This document shows, one piece after another, positions 25,501 through 37,587 of a DNA stretch of 64,000 bases. Within the stretch, counting starts at the first letter, position 1; every line of letters begins with the position of its first letter. Origin of the DNA: Jacaranda mimosifolia (Eukaryota; Streptophyta; Magnoliopsida; Lamiales; Bignoniaceae); NCBI GenBank assembly GCA_018894105.1, contig CM032128.1, positions 10,025,001 through 10,089,000 on the forward strand, in the 5' to 3' direction. A model generated the notes under the pieces. That model worked only from the letters and a program-made list of their open reading frames with translations. It did no database searches and had not been told where the DNA came from. The translations under genes were made by a program, and so were the position numbers.

Positions 25501-26911
25501 ATATCATCATCATTGGACCCGTCCAAATATTCAAGCACAAGGCTTGGTGTATTTGAATCAATGTCAATGTCACTCTATGAATCATCTGGATCATAATCCT
25601 CATCCTCAAAATCTATAGGAGTACTGGCTTGTTTTCTTTTGTGGCCATGTCTCATCTGTGAAGTTTTGCATTCCCTGATTTAGCTTCAAATTCTTCTTCA
25701 AGTTATTCACTACCTGAGTCATCCTTTTTGCCTGCATCCTCTAAGCCTTCTCCATATTCATTATGATCTGCAACTTCCTTTTCTTCATGATGAGATAATG
25801 AAGGCTCTTCAATTATGTCCATCTTTTCTTCCTCAAATTGAAAATCATGTAGAAATTGATCTATATAATATTCTGCCTCAACATGAATTTCCTAGTTAAA
25901 ATAAACTCCATCTACAGATTGATCAAAATAAACTCCTTTTGCAGGTAGTTCTTCCTTATGTTGGAATGTAAGTTCTTCCTCATGCTAATCACATTGTACT
26001 AGTTTTGATTCATTTTCAACTTCAAGTACTACTTCCGTATGCTGGACTACAAGTTTTTCCTCAATGCTCATCAAATTGTGCTGCTTCTGAATCATTTTTA
26101 ACTTCATATCTTTTTCCAATATTTGCTACAGGTGCTTCTTCATCATGTAAGGCTGCATATACTTCCTCATTTTCAGTTTGTTCTACAGGTGCTTCAGGAT
26201 GTTGGTCAGATCCAAGTGCTTCATCATGTTGTTCTACTGGTGTTTCAAGGTATTATTGAGCTGTAGGTTTTTCTTCTCCATGATCAGTTTGTTCTGTTGG
26301 TTGTTGAGATGTAGGTGCTTTTTTCTCCATGATCCTCATTATGTATTATATATTCCTCATGATGCACTACAACAACATGAATTCCTTCTTCTTTTGGCTG
26401 AGGGGGTTGTGCACCTAAACACCCAAGTTCCATCTTTTCTGGCTATGTATCCGCCAAATCATCTTCAAAATCCACCCCTTGTGTCAAAAATCTGATGCCC
26501 TCATCCTTATAAATTTCTTCTTCCTTGTTGTTCATCTTTTGAAGTTCTTCCAAACTAATGAGATTCCCATGTTCATCCATCACTTGGATTGGGTCTGCTA
26601 CCTCCTCTACGTACAACACCACTGGTAAATTATACCTCCGTATTGCCTCTTTAAGTCAGTTGTACTGTAATCAGGGACCTTATTGTTAATTTTCCTCGGC
26701 CTTCAAGGGAAGAGACAGGTACTCTATAGTAGAAATTGACTATGCTTTTCTTGCCTGCATGTTTTACATACAAGTCCCACAGAATATCCAAGTTCAAGTA
26801 GTCCAAATCAAATTTTAGAATGTGTATGAATTTCCCTCCCCTATATATTAGTTTTGGAGTACGCACAAATTCCCTTCCACTCCATATTTCTAATTCATGA
26901 AATTTAGTCAT
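22539..26911 (-). pseudogene. MULE transposase gene, degenerate
   Basis: Read on the minus strand from ATG at 26911. The first 86 codons hold PKLIYRGGKFIHI and VNFYYRVPVSSLE, a PB1-like N-terminal domain. An acidic, repetitive linker with PVEQ words follows (about 26500-25560). At 25538-25200 comes MRDFNMVVGMKFANAKVFRE, the MuDR DNA-binding region. At 24743-24510 is the catalytic start: LIIGLDGCFSKTAYGGKLL with the first Asp. After a stop comes FISDRQKGLIEALKDAA with the second Asp and DSEHRYYL, then LSESFNSYI near 24190 with the likely Glu. A SWIM zinc-finger remnant spans about 23960-23870: KKTCT then stop, then AYPCCNL, so the second Cys and the His are lost. The C-terminal tail includes GRPTKMRRRCLDE (about 23700) and a Lys/Arg-rich end (22751-22539). 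Many stops and frameshifts; inactive. Confidence 0.82.
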
Positions 26912-27869
26912 CTATATTCAAAAGTAAAAAAAATTATATTCAATTAACAAGTGGTATAGTGCATAACAATTATTCAAAGTATGAATAGTTAGCATTGATA
27001 CAGTAAATGTCAAACCCCTATTTCAATTACCATGTCAATTACTATGTCAATGACCATGATACAGTGCTTACAATTAAATAGACATTATACGTATGGTATT
27101 TAAATAGGAACAACGGTGCGCTATGTGAAACAAAAAATGGTTCAATGTAGAGACAACATTTTATACAATATTTTACAGTATTTTAACTTTAAATTGGGCA
27201 ATGTATGCATTCAATATTTCAAGTCTTTTTTAGGTCTGACTCGTATTGAGACCACTGACATAAGAGTTCCATCAGGACCACTAATATTGAAACCCTACGT
27301 TGATAAGTACGGACAAACAGAAACAACCAAACTATCAAAGAACAACTAAACAACATATAAATGAGAACTGTAATGCACAAAAACCATTTTGGGCTAGAAA
27401 TAAATATGGTAGTAAAGCATATTTCACCACTTCACACCCAATGGACAAATAAAAACATCTAAAAATAAAAAAATTATAGATATAAACAAATTTCACAAAG
27501 AAAAAATCCCAAATAAATACCCTAAGCAACAGATGTGAAGGGGGGAACAAATGCTTACCGTGCGCACGAGTTAAAACACCAAATCCAATGCCTCCAATCG
27601 ACTCTCTACACCAGTCTTCGCCTCCAATATTGTTCCAATCCACTTGGTATTGCAAAAAATAATTCAATGTGATGAGGAAAATAGGAAGATTCAAGCTAGG
27701 GTTTTGGGATTTTGAAGTTTACGATTTCGCTCTCCCTTTTTCATTATTTGAATAAAAAATGTTTGGAAGAATGAGACGTGAAAGTGTTTAAACTAACATG
27801 AGAGCAATTTTGTCCTTTCAATATTAAAATCACTGAGAATCCTTCTAAATAGGCCATGGGAGGTGGTGA

Positions 27870-27974
27870 GCATGATCTATGAAATCTCAGGGAGGTTTTT
27901 AGTATATTTCTTTTTGACAAGGGGGTTTGGTGCCCATTATCCATATCACAGGAGGGAAAATTGCAATTAGCCCC
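27870..27974 (-). repeat. Right terminal inverted repeat of the MULE
   Basis: The reverse complement starts GGGGCTAATTGCAATTTTCC and later carries AAAAACCTCCCTGAGATTTCA and ATCATGC, matching the left terminus. It carries about 30 extra bases with an ACCAAACCCCCTTG segment that the left copy lacks. Confidence 0.8.
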
Positions 27975-27983
27975 TAAAAAAGG

Positions 27984-30360
27984 CTACCACTTTAAACATT
28001 TATGTGGATCAAGACCTAACTTTTAATTATTTGATCAATTCCTTTGATATCAAAGAGTAACATCGATATCTTCTAAATATGGGAAATGTTTCACTAACTA
28101 ATTCATATTTGAGTGTGCTATGTTTGTCAAAATGATATCTCGTAAATAATTTCCATTAATTTCTATTGTTATATTTTTAGTTGAATTCTATATATAATAC
28201 ATACTCATAGGTAGCATTATGAAATTATACTGATTTTTATGAAAATCTGCATCTATTTATAAAATAAATAATATTCAAGATTTTAAAACTCTTTCCCATG
28301 AAACTCAATGTTTTAATTATTTATAATTATTTAAAACTCTTTCCCATGAAACTCAATGTTTTATAGGCTGATAAAACCCTGAATACATCTTTTATAATTT
28401 GTTACGAGCTAAAGTCATTTAAAATTTTTGTTAGTGCTCTTACTTATATTTAGCTATACCAATTTTAGTGTTTCCTCTTTTAATATGAGTTTTTGCACAT
28501 GATTACTCATCGGACTCAATGAATTCAAACATTAATGGAATGATAATAGACTTATCGCTAAAATAAATTTGAATGCGATAATAACTTAAGCCCAACAAGA
28601 CTAAGGGCCCCCAAGTCACCCAAGACTACAGGAATGCTTGTGTTGTAATTCGTGAAAGTTATGTTCGGATTGATGGCTTTGAAGTCAAAGATTTCATATC
28701 ATAGCTTACTGAGTTTACTTGGATAATATCAAGTTATAATAATATACTTGCAAAAATTCTGTGCGTTGCTAAAATATATCGTCAAAAGAATTTATAAAAT
28801 CTAGATGCATTCTGCTAAATATCCATTGGCTAGTGCCTTATTGCTCTTTCTATACCAAACATATATATATGCTTTAACTAATAATATATGGAAATATTGA
28901 TGAAGCAGGTCAAATCAAGATCAACGGTGAAAATACACTATATTAATAGTTGAAAAGAATAATGAAATCAAACTGTAATAAGTTGTATGAGGAACTGAAA
29001 GAACCACAATACTTATATGAGAGCATTTAATACAAAATAATACGATCCAAACCAACACATTAAAGGTAATTAAAGATAGTAATAATGTATTTATATTCAC
29101 ATTTTCCAATACAAACCAAAATTAAATGAATTATATTATATAAGTAGAGAAACCATATAAAGGAAAAGAAAACAATTATAGCACCACCAATTCGATAATT
29201 ATATTTTCGACTTATAGGATTTATAATAAATGAAACAGATACTTTTTAGTATGATAAATGAGAAAGAAATAGAATAACTTTAGTTAATAAAAAATTATGA
29301 AGGCCAAAAATAAATAAAGTTCTAAGAAAGAAAGCGTGCAATGAATTAAACGAAAATTCTTACTAGTAAAAAAAGCATTACGCTAATTAATTTTAAGATA
29401 GTTAAAAAAAAATGAAGAAAATGAGAAATAAAGTCAAAAATTGTGTGAAATCATAAAAAGAAAGTGAAAATGATAGAAAAATAGAATTAGTAAATTAATG
29501 AACAAAAAAGAAGAAAAACAACTCAAATTATCATTCATTTGAGTTTCAATCTAATACTAAAACCAAAAGAAAACAAAAATTTTGAAAATGAAATGATGTA
29601 AAATAACTAAAAAAAATGGATTATTTAAAGACAAACTGTAATCTAAAAAATTAGCATTTAATTATTTTCTCAAAAACCCAAACTAATTATCCAAGAAAGA
29701 TTAATTGATAGAGAATCATAAATAAGGAATGAAGTAAACCAATTGTTGTACGACTACTTTAAAAAATTACACTATCCATATGTAGGATTCATAATAAATG
29801 AAAAAAAAGAAAAAAAATATAATAGTTATACAAACAGACTCTCTATATTTTCTGTAAAGATCATATAAATCAAGAAATTCATAGAAAAAAAAGAACATGC
29901 AACATATTAAACGGGTTATCTTATTAATAAAAAAGAAAGAAAGAAAGAGAATATTGTGCTCACTATTATTTAAGGAAATAAAACAAAAGGAATGTAGAGC
30001 CAACCAAAAAAAATGAAAACTATATGAAATCATTAACAAGAAAGACAAAAAAAAAAAAAAAAAAAAGAAATTGTTCAAAATAAAATTAATAGATAGATGG
30101 CTCTTCAAATATCATTAATTTGATTTTTAAATAACCCAAAACCGAAAAATTGATACAAACTTCTCTTGCGTGTGATTCTTCTATCAATATACATCATCTA
30201 GATTAAATGAAGTTGAAAGTATTATAGAGATTAAGAACAAAAAGAAAACAAATAGAATTATGGAAAAAGGAACTCGAGAGAAGTTTGGTAAAAAGAAAAA
30301 TAAATTGATAAATTCAATATTAATAATTAAGTTTTCTATATATATGCTAAATCTATGAAA
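27984..30360. other. A-rich spacer
   Basis: No gene recognised. It includes a direct duplication at 28280-28363 and long A-rich stretches (for example 30043-30066). The 113-codon minus-strand frame at 29767-30108 is nearly all Phe/Leu/Ile from poly-A and is not a gene. Confidence 0.55.
28280..28363. repeat. Short tandem duplication
   Basis: TTAAAACTCTTTCCCATGAA followed by ACTCAATGTTTTA occurs twice about 50 bases apart, identical across at least 33 bases, so the duplication is young compared with its surroundings. Confidence 0.8.
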
Positions 30361-30365
30361 CTTAT

Positions 30366-31159
30366 TGTAGACATATCAATTCTTAGCCATTGGAGAAGTG
30401 GCACATGTAAAATAATATGCTAGATATTAATTTAAAATCTCTAATTGGTTCCCGAAAATTTATTAAATTTAATTACAAAAAATAAATAGTTAATCTTAAT
30501 TAATACTCTATTATTTATTTTATACTCAAATCAAATATTTATAAGTGTGAAAGATGAAGTATCTATGTCTATAGACAATCAAATTAAATATATTTGATAT
30601 TATCTGTTGATATTTGATATTATTTCTTGTTATATGGTATTATCTCTTAATATTTGATCTTGACAATCTGATATTATCTCTTAAGATTTGATATTATTTT
30701 ATCAAAGTGATAATCATCAAAGAAGTTCAATCAATCTAAAAGTCTCTAATCAAATATCTACATAAAGGGGGTCACCAAAGCTCATTCAACACACAACAAA
30801 AATTCCAGAAAGTGAGCGGGACTTTGAAGGAGTCTAGTAATTCTTTCAATCAAATTCAAGGAGATCCATGGAGTTTAAGGTGTTCTTTGCGAAGTTCATA
30901 TATTTTGGTGATTGATTCAAGATTAAGGTGCGAGGCCCTCAAATTGGCTTTATTTTAAATCAAATTCAAGGAGATCCAGGTGTTCAAGGCATTCATCACG
31001 GAGCTCATCAAATTTCAGGATTAGATTTGGAAAGAAAGAATTAGAGGATTAAATTAGAGATTGAATTCATAATTGATAAGTTTGAATTTCATTTTATTTG
31101 TATAGATTTTTCTTGTCTTGTAGTTTTATTTATTGTAGGCAAAAAAAATTGTGCTTACA
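30366..31159 (+). repeat. 5' LTR of the gag-only element
   Basis: 794 bp with TG...CA ends, repeated at 33515-34313 plus 42086-42194. Inside, the phrase tcaaattcaaggagatcca...gttcaaggcattc recurs twice; the other LTR carries additional, diverged copies. Confidence 0.87.
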
Positions 31160-31164
31160 AATTT

Positions 31165-31182
31165 TGGCACGCTCAGTGGGAC
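31165..31182 (+). promoter_or_regulatory. Primer-binding site of the gag-only element
   Basis: TGGCACGCTCAGTGGGAC starts five bases after the LTR. It resembles the TGGCGCCGTCTGTGGGA-type site of many plant Ty3/gypsy elements and the site at 57506, with several differences. Confidence 0.7.
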
Positions 31183-31228
31183 GATCTCTATCTCTCATCT
31201 CTTTTCTTCATCAAGATTGAAGTATCAA

Positions 31229-32403
31229 ATAGCCACGAACAAAACTGTTGCATTGAAAATTACTACCTCAAATTCCTCAAGTGTTGGAGCAAAAAGTGTT
31301 GGCGTCATCCCAAGAGATATATCCAAGAAGTCGCAATCATCTTTGGAGGTAGCTCCTTCATTTGCTATGGAAAAGGTGTTGCTGCACTTTATGATATAAA
31401 TGAAGATGGTGGAGACTCGAATGAAGAATTTGCATTATCTATTCCCTACTCAACATCAAATTCTTCGAGCATGGCGATGGTGATGGTGATAAGTACTACA
31501 ACCTTCGAGGAACAAATTTCAAATTTGATGAGGGCTATTGAAGGACTCACAAAGCATGTCCAAGAGCGAGACTTTCAAATCTTCAAATTGCTGAGCAAAG
31601 TGGGCATTCTTGATGTTAGCCGCATGATGAAGAAATAAACTGAAGCTTGGGATGAAGGCGAAACATCCACAAAGAGACAATCAGCCAAAAATGAAGAGAT
31701 TGCAACAAAAGAACTATAAGTTCATACTGGACTAATTCCCATTGACTCACTGAAGGAGTTTATCATGGCGATTGTCAAAAGACAAGCTTGATGGAAGTTT
31801 TAAGTCATCTATGACTTACTCCAAGCCATATACTCAAAGGATTGATAACTTGAAGATGCCGATTAGTTACCAACCCCCAAAGTTTTAGCAATTTGATGGT
31901 AAAGGCAACCCAGAGCAGCACATGGATTATTTTATTGAGACTTGTAGTAATGCTAGGACATATGGAGATCATTTGATCAAGCAATTTATTCGATCATTAA
32001 AAGGTAATGCTTTTGATTAATATGTTGACTTAGATGCAGGCTCTATTAATAGTTAGGGCAACTAGAATAAGAGTTTCTCAATCATTTTGATAGCACTCGA
32101 AGGACAATTAGCATGCTAAAACTCACCAGCTTTCGCCAATGGAAAGAAGAACATGTCATTAACTACATAAATCGCTGGAGAAATTTGAATCTTAACTGTA
32201 AAGATCAATTATCGGAGGCTTCAACCATTGAGATGTGCATCTAAGGAATGTATTGGAGTCTTTGCTACATACTTCAAGGAATTAAACCAAAAACTTTTGC
32301 AGATTTGGCAACTTATGCACATAATATTGAAATGAGCATGAATTTTGATGAACAAGAAGACTCAAGTAATACTGAGGATGATGAAGATGTTGGGGGAAAT
32401 TAG
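31229..32403 (+). pseudogene. gag: gag remnant
   Basis: Gag is the structural protein that packages element RNA in virus-like particles. The likely start codon at 31229 now reads ATA. Early residues TNKTVALKITTSNSSSVGAK match the basic/serine leader of this gag type. The core (about 31860-32335) carries QFDGKGNPEQHMDYFIETC, IRSLKGNAFD and FRQWKEEHVINYINRWRNLN, the Retrotrans_gag signature, then GIKPKTFADLATYAHNIEMS. It ends in an acidic tail at TAG 32401-32403. At least four internal stops and a frame change break it. No zinc knuckle or protease follows. Confidence 0.82.
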
Positions 32404-32419
32404 TTTTCATTTCCAAATC

Positions 32420-33200
32420 ACAAATGCTCCTTGATAAGAGTCTAAATAATCAATAATACTCCCAAATAAAAGTATGAACTATCTAAAATTCTCAAGTCCC
32501 CAAGTATCTGAATTCGAATTTCAAAGTTTCCAAGTTTTCAAATCAATGGATCAAGTCTTCAAGTATCCAAATCCACGACTCAAGTCTCCAAGTCTTTCAA
32601 GTTTAAGACTCAAGTCTCCAAGTCTTCAAGTCTCTAAATCTCCAAGTCCCAGACTCAAATTTTTAAGTCTCTAAATCAAAGATTCAAATCTTCTAGTCTT
32701 CAAGTCTAAAGCTCAAGTCTTAAAAATTCCAAATGCCCCTTGACAAGAACTTAAATTGTTAATAAAGCTTCTAAATACGAGCATAAACTATCTAAATATT
32801 TAAAGTCTCCCCATGTGCTCCTTGAGAAGAGCTTAAACTATAAATAAGGCTCCTCGATACAAGAATAAACTACCTAAATATTCAAAGTCTTATTATGTGC
32901 TCCTTGATAAGAGCTTGAACTTTCAATAATGCTCCTAGATATGAGCATAAACTATCTAAATTTTTTTTAAATTAAAGTCTCCCCATGTACTGCTTGATAA
33001 GAGTGTAAATTGTCTATTGAGTCAAACTCAATTAAACTCCTCGACATGAGTATAAATTGCCAATCAAATTCAAGTGGACTCCTTGACACGAGTATAAAAT
33101 GTCTATTCAAGTTAAATATTCTCCTTGACGCATGAGCCTAAGTTGCATGTTACTCCTAGCTCGCATGAGTATAAACTGTGTACGGCACTCCCCTCAAAAG
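32420..33200 (+). repeat. Two interleaved satellite-like arrays replacing pol
   Basis: A unit of about 80-90 bases with GCTCCTTGATAAGAGC, ATAAACTATCTAAAT and CAAAGTCT recurs four or more times (32420-32480 and 32740-33060, with looser versions to 33175). Between the copies lies a denser short repeat, CAAGTCTCCAAGTCTT, across about 32485-32720. The 66-codon Ser/Pro/Lys frame there is a product of the repeat. The array occupies the place of pol, between gag and the purine tract. Confidence 0.8.
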
Positions 33201-33500
33201 GATGTTTACTTTAAGCTGCATTATGACTTGATCTATTTATTAGATTCAAAGGCAAATGGGAGGACTTCATCATAAAAATCTCCAAATATTTGCAATCCAC
33301 AGAATCCATGAAGATTCCATAAAAAAATATAGTTCTTGATAGTAGTGTGCAACATATTTGTGAAAGGGCTTCATAGCTCAAGGAATGCTTGGAGGATTTT
33401 TTGTCATAGACATATTTGAAGAAATGGAGAGAAAAAAAAATTCAAATACTTCAAGTCTTGCTTCTTTCATGGATGATTGGCATATCTTTCTTCAAGCCTT
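33201..33500. other. Untranslated end of the gag-only element
   Basis: No coding frame or motif is visible. It leads into the purine tract before the 3' LTR. Confidence 0.6.
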
Positions 33501-33514
33501 GAGGTGGGGGCATT
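33501..33514 (+). promoter_or_regulatory. Polypurine tract of the gag-only element
   Basis: GAGGTGGGGGCATT immediately precedes the TGTAGACATA start of the 3' LTR. G-rich tracts of this form precede the 3' LTR in many plant Ty3/gypsy elements. Confidence 0.85.
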
Positions 33515-34313
33515 TGTAGACATATCAATTTTTAGCCAATAGAGAAGTGACACATGTAAAATAATATGCTAGATATTAATTTAAAATTTCTATTTGGTTC
33601 CTGAAAATTTATTAAATTTAATTTCAAAAGATAAATAGTTAATTTTAATTAATACTTTAGTATTTATTTTATACTCAAATCAAATACTGATAAGTGTAAA
33701 GTGTCTATGTCTATAGACCAATAAAATCAAATATATTTGATATTATCTGTTGATATATGATATTATTTCTTGATATCCGGTATTATCTCTTGATAGTTGA
33801 TCTTGATAATCTGATATTATCTCTTGATATTTAATATTATCTTATTAAAAAGATAATCATTAAAGAAGTTCAATCAATCTGGAAGTCTTTCATTAAACAT
33901 CTATATAAAGGGAGTGACCAAATTTCATTCAATACACAACATAAATTTTAGTAAGTGAAAAAAACTTTGACGGAGTCTAGCAATTCTCTCAATCAAATTC
34001 AAGGAGATCTACAGAGTTTAAGGCATTCTTCGATGAGCTCATCATATTTTGGCCTTTGATTCAAGATTAAGGGAAGAACTCTCAAATTGGCATTATTTTA
34101 TTCAAATTAAAGTTAAGTAGATCAACGACGTTCAAGGCATTCTCCGCAAAGCTCATATATTTTGGCGATTGATTCAAGATTAAGGTGTGGGGCTCTCAAA
34201 TTAGCATTATTTCAAATCAAATTTCAGGAAATTCACAGTATTCAAGGCATTCATCACGGAGCTCATCAAATTTCAGGATCACATTTGAAATGAAAGAATT
34301 TGAGGATTAGATT
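33515..34313 (+). repeat. 3' LTR of the gag-only element, left part
   Basis: A direct repeat of 30366 onward, ending at the insertion point of the nested element. The last five bases, AGATT (34309-34313), are the target duplication of that insertion. This copy contains an extra diverged repeat of the ttcaaggcattc phrase compared with the 5' LTR. Confidence 0.87.
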
Positions 34314-37300
34314 TGTAACATCCCTAGAATTTCTTTATTGCAAAATTTTGATTTAAAAAAATAAATAAATACGTATATATATAATACCAAATATCGAGAT
34401 ATTCATAATTCGTGGATTTATATGTAAATTTAGCGGATTTAATATTTTTCATTATTCTATTTAATAGGGGAAAATGAATTTTTTTTTTTCTAGATGTGGA
34501 CTTAATGCGAAGCAACAACTAATTTAAGGACCAAATTGAAGTAAGCATAGTTGGAGGACTTGAATTTAGATTAGCAGAAAGTTTTGGGTTAAATTGTAAA
34601 TATGGAAAGCTACTTGAATAAATATACATTTTTCATTTTCTTCCCTTCATTTCACCATCTTCACCACCGTACCACCATCTCCATTTTTCCTCCGGCGAAA
34701 AATCCGACCACCACAAACCGACCTGAACCCAACTTACCTCTACCATCATCTTTATACCCTGAACTCGAAACCAACCTTCCATCCTTCATTTCCGGCGGAA
34801 TCACCGTGGGACACTCAAGCAAACCGACGAATATGGGAGGTGAAATGGGTTGTCACTCTGGCAACTTTTGACAGCCAAAATTGGTACCATTCTGTTGGGC
34901 TTAACACAAGGGTCACTTCGATACTTTCAGATTGTTGAACGGACCACCATGGGAGAAGAAATTTCACAAAAACCACACGGCAGTATTGGTGGCAGGGTTG
35001 CGGTTTTTCGGTGGACAGAGGGCTGTTCTAGTGTTGGAATGAAAAACTAATTGGAGCATTGGATTTCTGGGGTTGAGGAGCAGCTTTTGGGGGTGGTTTC
35101 AGAATTTTTCGACGGCAGCGGACAACGACTGACGATGCGGCGTGGCACGGCGCAGTGGTGGTGACCAAGCAGTTTGTTCGTCTCATCGAGAGGAAGAAAT
35201 GCATGTGGGCTGATCATCGTTTCTCCTTATCGATAATTCAATATTTGGGTAAATGTCTGAAATTGGGATTAAGTTTGTTGTATGTATTTCTATACATGTA
35301 TTCTCCATTCAAACCTTATATTTCGAAAAATGATGAAGGAAATGATCGATTAGAACAACCATACATAAGAATGGAATATTCATTCATGATAATTTAGTTT
35401 ATTGAATCCAGAATGGTATTATTTCCTGTGAACTATAGGTTAGATGGCTTATTAAGCATAGAAAACCCTAATTTCAAGTTATTGCGACTTAAGTGATAAA
35501 TTTTGGGATTTTTACAAAACTTATATTGTTATTATTGACCTAGTATTTGTTATAAGGTAAATTGGTAAGTTAAGGACTCAATTGTATTATTTTTGATGGT
35601 ATAGGTTGCAAGCCGTAAATATGTCATACAACCAGTATAACCTGCAGCAATGATGCTTAAGCAAAACCCTAACCATTATGTTATTTGGGGATTATTGCAA
35701 TGGACTATAATTAAGTATGATTGATATAGATACCCAGGATTGAACGAGGGTTTAATTTATAAATTATCCTTTTAATATGTGACGAGGATTTGGGCCCTGG
35801 AGACCAGTAGGATTTTGACTTCTTGCCGAGGCTAATAAGGTGAGGATCCACCAATCTGGCAACTGTTGCACCTATCGATTCCTTGATAAACCCTTGTGAG
35901 GGTTGGTATTGCTTTGATGATCGTACTCTATTAATTATTATTACCCCTGTGAGGGTTCTACTGTTTGGTTCTTGATTTGTTTGAGACTAATCTATAGTCA
36001 TTGTTGAACTATTAGGTTCTGCTGAGTTAATATCTGTCATGATTCGTTATTGATTTTCAAACCCTATGAAGTTCTCTTGATTTGAAATTGATTGATATCT
36101 GATTCGTTTTATTGAAAAGGATTGTCCAAATCAGCTTCGTGAAGCTTTGTGAAAATTGATTTTTTTTTTAAACTGAACTGTACGGCTGAGTAGCCTGTGT
36201 TTTCTTTAAAACCAATCTGAACGCACTGATTTACTGTTCTGGCGCAATGAACTTTGACAGTGTTATTGTATCATTCCTGTTGAATTAGTGTTTTAAGTGT
36301 CAAATACAGTATTGATTTCCTTGATTGATCAGTATATCGTAGATTTGCTATGTCGGCATCATTGTTCAGTTATTCTACCCTGTTGGCAATTGATCGTTCA
36401 AAATATTGATTGAAAATGATACAGGAGAATTGTTGGGCCAAGAGCCTTGCCAACCTGTTGTGTTTCGCTACTATTATTGCCAAGTTGTCATACTTGTGCT
36501 ATTGTTATTACCGAGCTGATGCTCGTGCCATTGTGATTATTGAACTGTTATTGTGGAACGATTGTATTGTTATGGAGATATAAGGATATTCTGATATGCA
36601 TACTTGCTTTTATTTGATATGCATACTTGCTTTTATTTGATATGCATAGTCTGTTGGGCTTGCACTTTTAAATTATTTTAGCTCGTGGAGAAATAAGGAT
36701 GGAGTGAGTTCCCAGTCTGGATCGGGCTGAAGCCAAGCCAACTGAGTCGTCTGTATTTCCTCCCAACTGTGATCGGTTGAGATACTCTATACCTCCCGAA
36801 CATCATCGATTGAGATGATCCTGGGCCCTTTGAGCTGATGGTTACAACATCCTGACCTAGCAAACATTAATTACTTGCAAATATGTTTTCTTCATTCTGG
36901 CTTGTTTTAAGCTTCCATAGTTTCGTGTTATCGAACTTCATTGTTATTATTGACTCTAAATAGCCATCTATTGCTTTGCCTTATTCCTCACTGAGTCCTT
37001 ATGACTCACCTTCATACCGTTTATTTCCTTTCGGACAGATATGAGACTAGAGGCTTGGACTGAGGGTTGTGGCTAAATATTTTGTATTAAGTTTCGTGAA
37101 TGTATGTTTATATGTGAATTCACCATTGAATATGTATAGGTGTTAGAAATGTTGTGATATGTCAGGAAGAATATGAGTCTTTTGGCATGTATGTATAATA
37201 TTGCTTATGCTGACATTTATTTTGACTGACGATGGGTGATTAGTACGACTTTTGCACTCATATATTAGTGTATTAAGTTTAAAGCATGATGTGAGTTGTG

Positions 37301-37428
37301 ATCACTGTGGTTTATTGGAAACTTCTGGAAATTTTTTTATAGGCCTATCGGATATGTTATTGCATGCTATATGATTGATTTGAGTCGCATTCTGACATTT
37401 GGGTTATATCCTGAGTGAGGGTGCTACA
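34314..37428 (+). repeat. 5' LTR of the nested element
   Basis: 3115 bp with TG...CA ends. The part from about 36068 on is repeated at the 3' end of the element. It includes a 23-bp direct repeat (ATGCATACTTGCTTTTATTTG, twice at about 36597-36640) and a unit of about 31 bases containing GCCAAGTTGTCATACTTGTG. Short frames at 34602-34871 and 35155-35397 lie in the LTR half with no second copy and have no recognised domain. Confidence 0.88.
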
Positions 37429-37430
37429 GG

Positions 37431-37443
37431 TGTGTATCAGAGC
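37431..37443 (+). promoter_or_regulatory. Primer-binding site (altered Met type)
   Basis: TGTGTATCAGAGC follows two bases after the LTR. It is the initiator tRNA-Met site with the first TGG disrupted to TGTG. Confidence 0.75.
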
Positions 37444-37587
37444 TTAGGTTTGGGAAACCTGAGCTTTGCTAATAAAGGATTTTAGGAGTCAACTTTTGGA
37501 TATTTTCATGGGACGAGATTGTAATGTGTTTTACGGCTTTAGATTTAAGTGAATTGTTGTTAATAAAAAGAATTTATGTATTTCAGG

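Larger units (their letters stand above)
21270..27974 (-). mobile_element. Full-length but inactive Mutator-like element (6.7 kb)
   Basis: The flanks carry a perfect 9-bp duplication TAAAAAAGG (21261-21269 and 27975-27983), the Mutator signature. The termini are imperfect inverted repeats: 21270-21341 matches the reverse complement of 27870-27974, including AAAAACCTCCCTGAGATTTCA in both, with an extra 30 or so bases in the right copy. Inside are a minus-strand transposase remnant (22539-26911) and a plus-strand GRF-like frame (21548-22000) converging on it. Both are broken by stops and frameshifts, so the copy cannot mobilise itself. MuDR of maize likewise carries two convergent genes, although its second gene is unrelated to a GRF protein as far as I know. 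Confidence 0.88.

Noticed and set aside
27335..27694. 119-codon minus-strand frame inside the MULE
   Set aside because: Lies between the MULE terminus and the transposase start, with no recognisable domain. Likely leader or intron sequence.
29767..30108. 113-codon minus-strand frame
   Set aside because: Almost entirely Phe/Leu/Ile codons from A-rich DNA. A low-complexity artefact.
32474..32674. Ser/Pro/Lys-rich 66-codon frame
   Set aside because: A translation of the short CAAGTCT repeat and not a gene.
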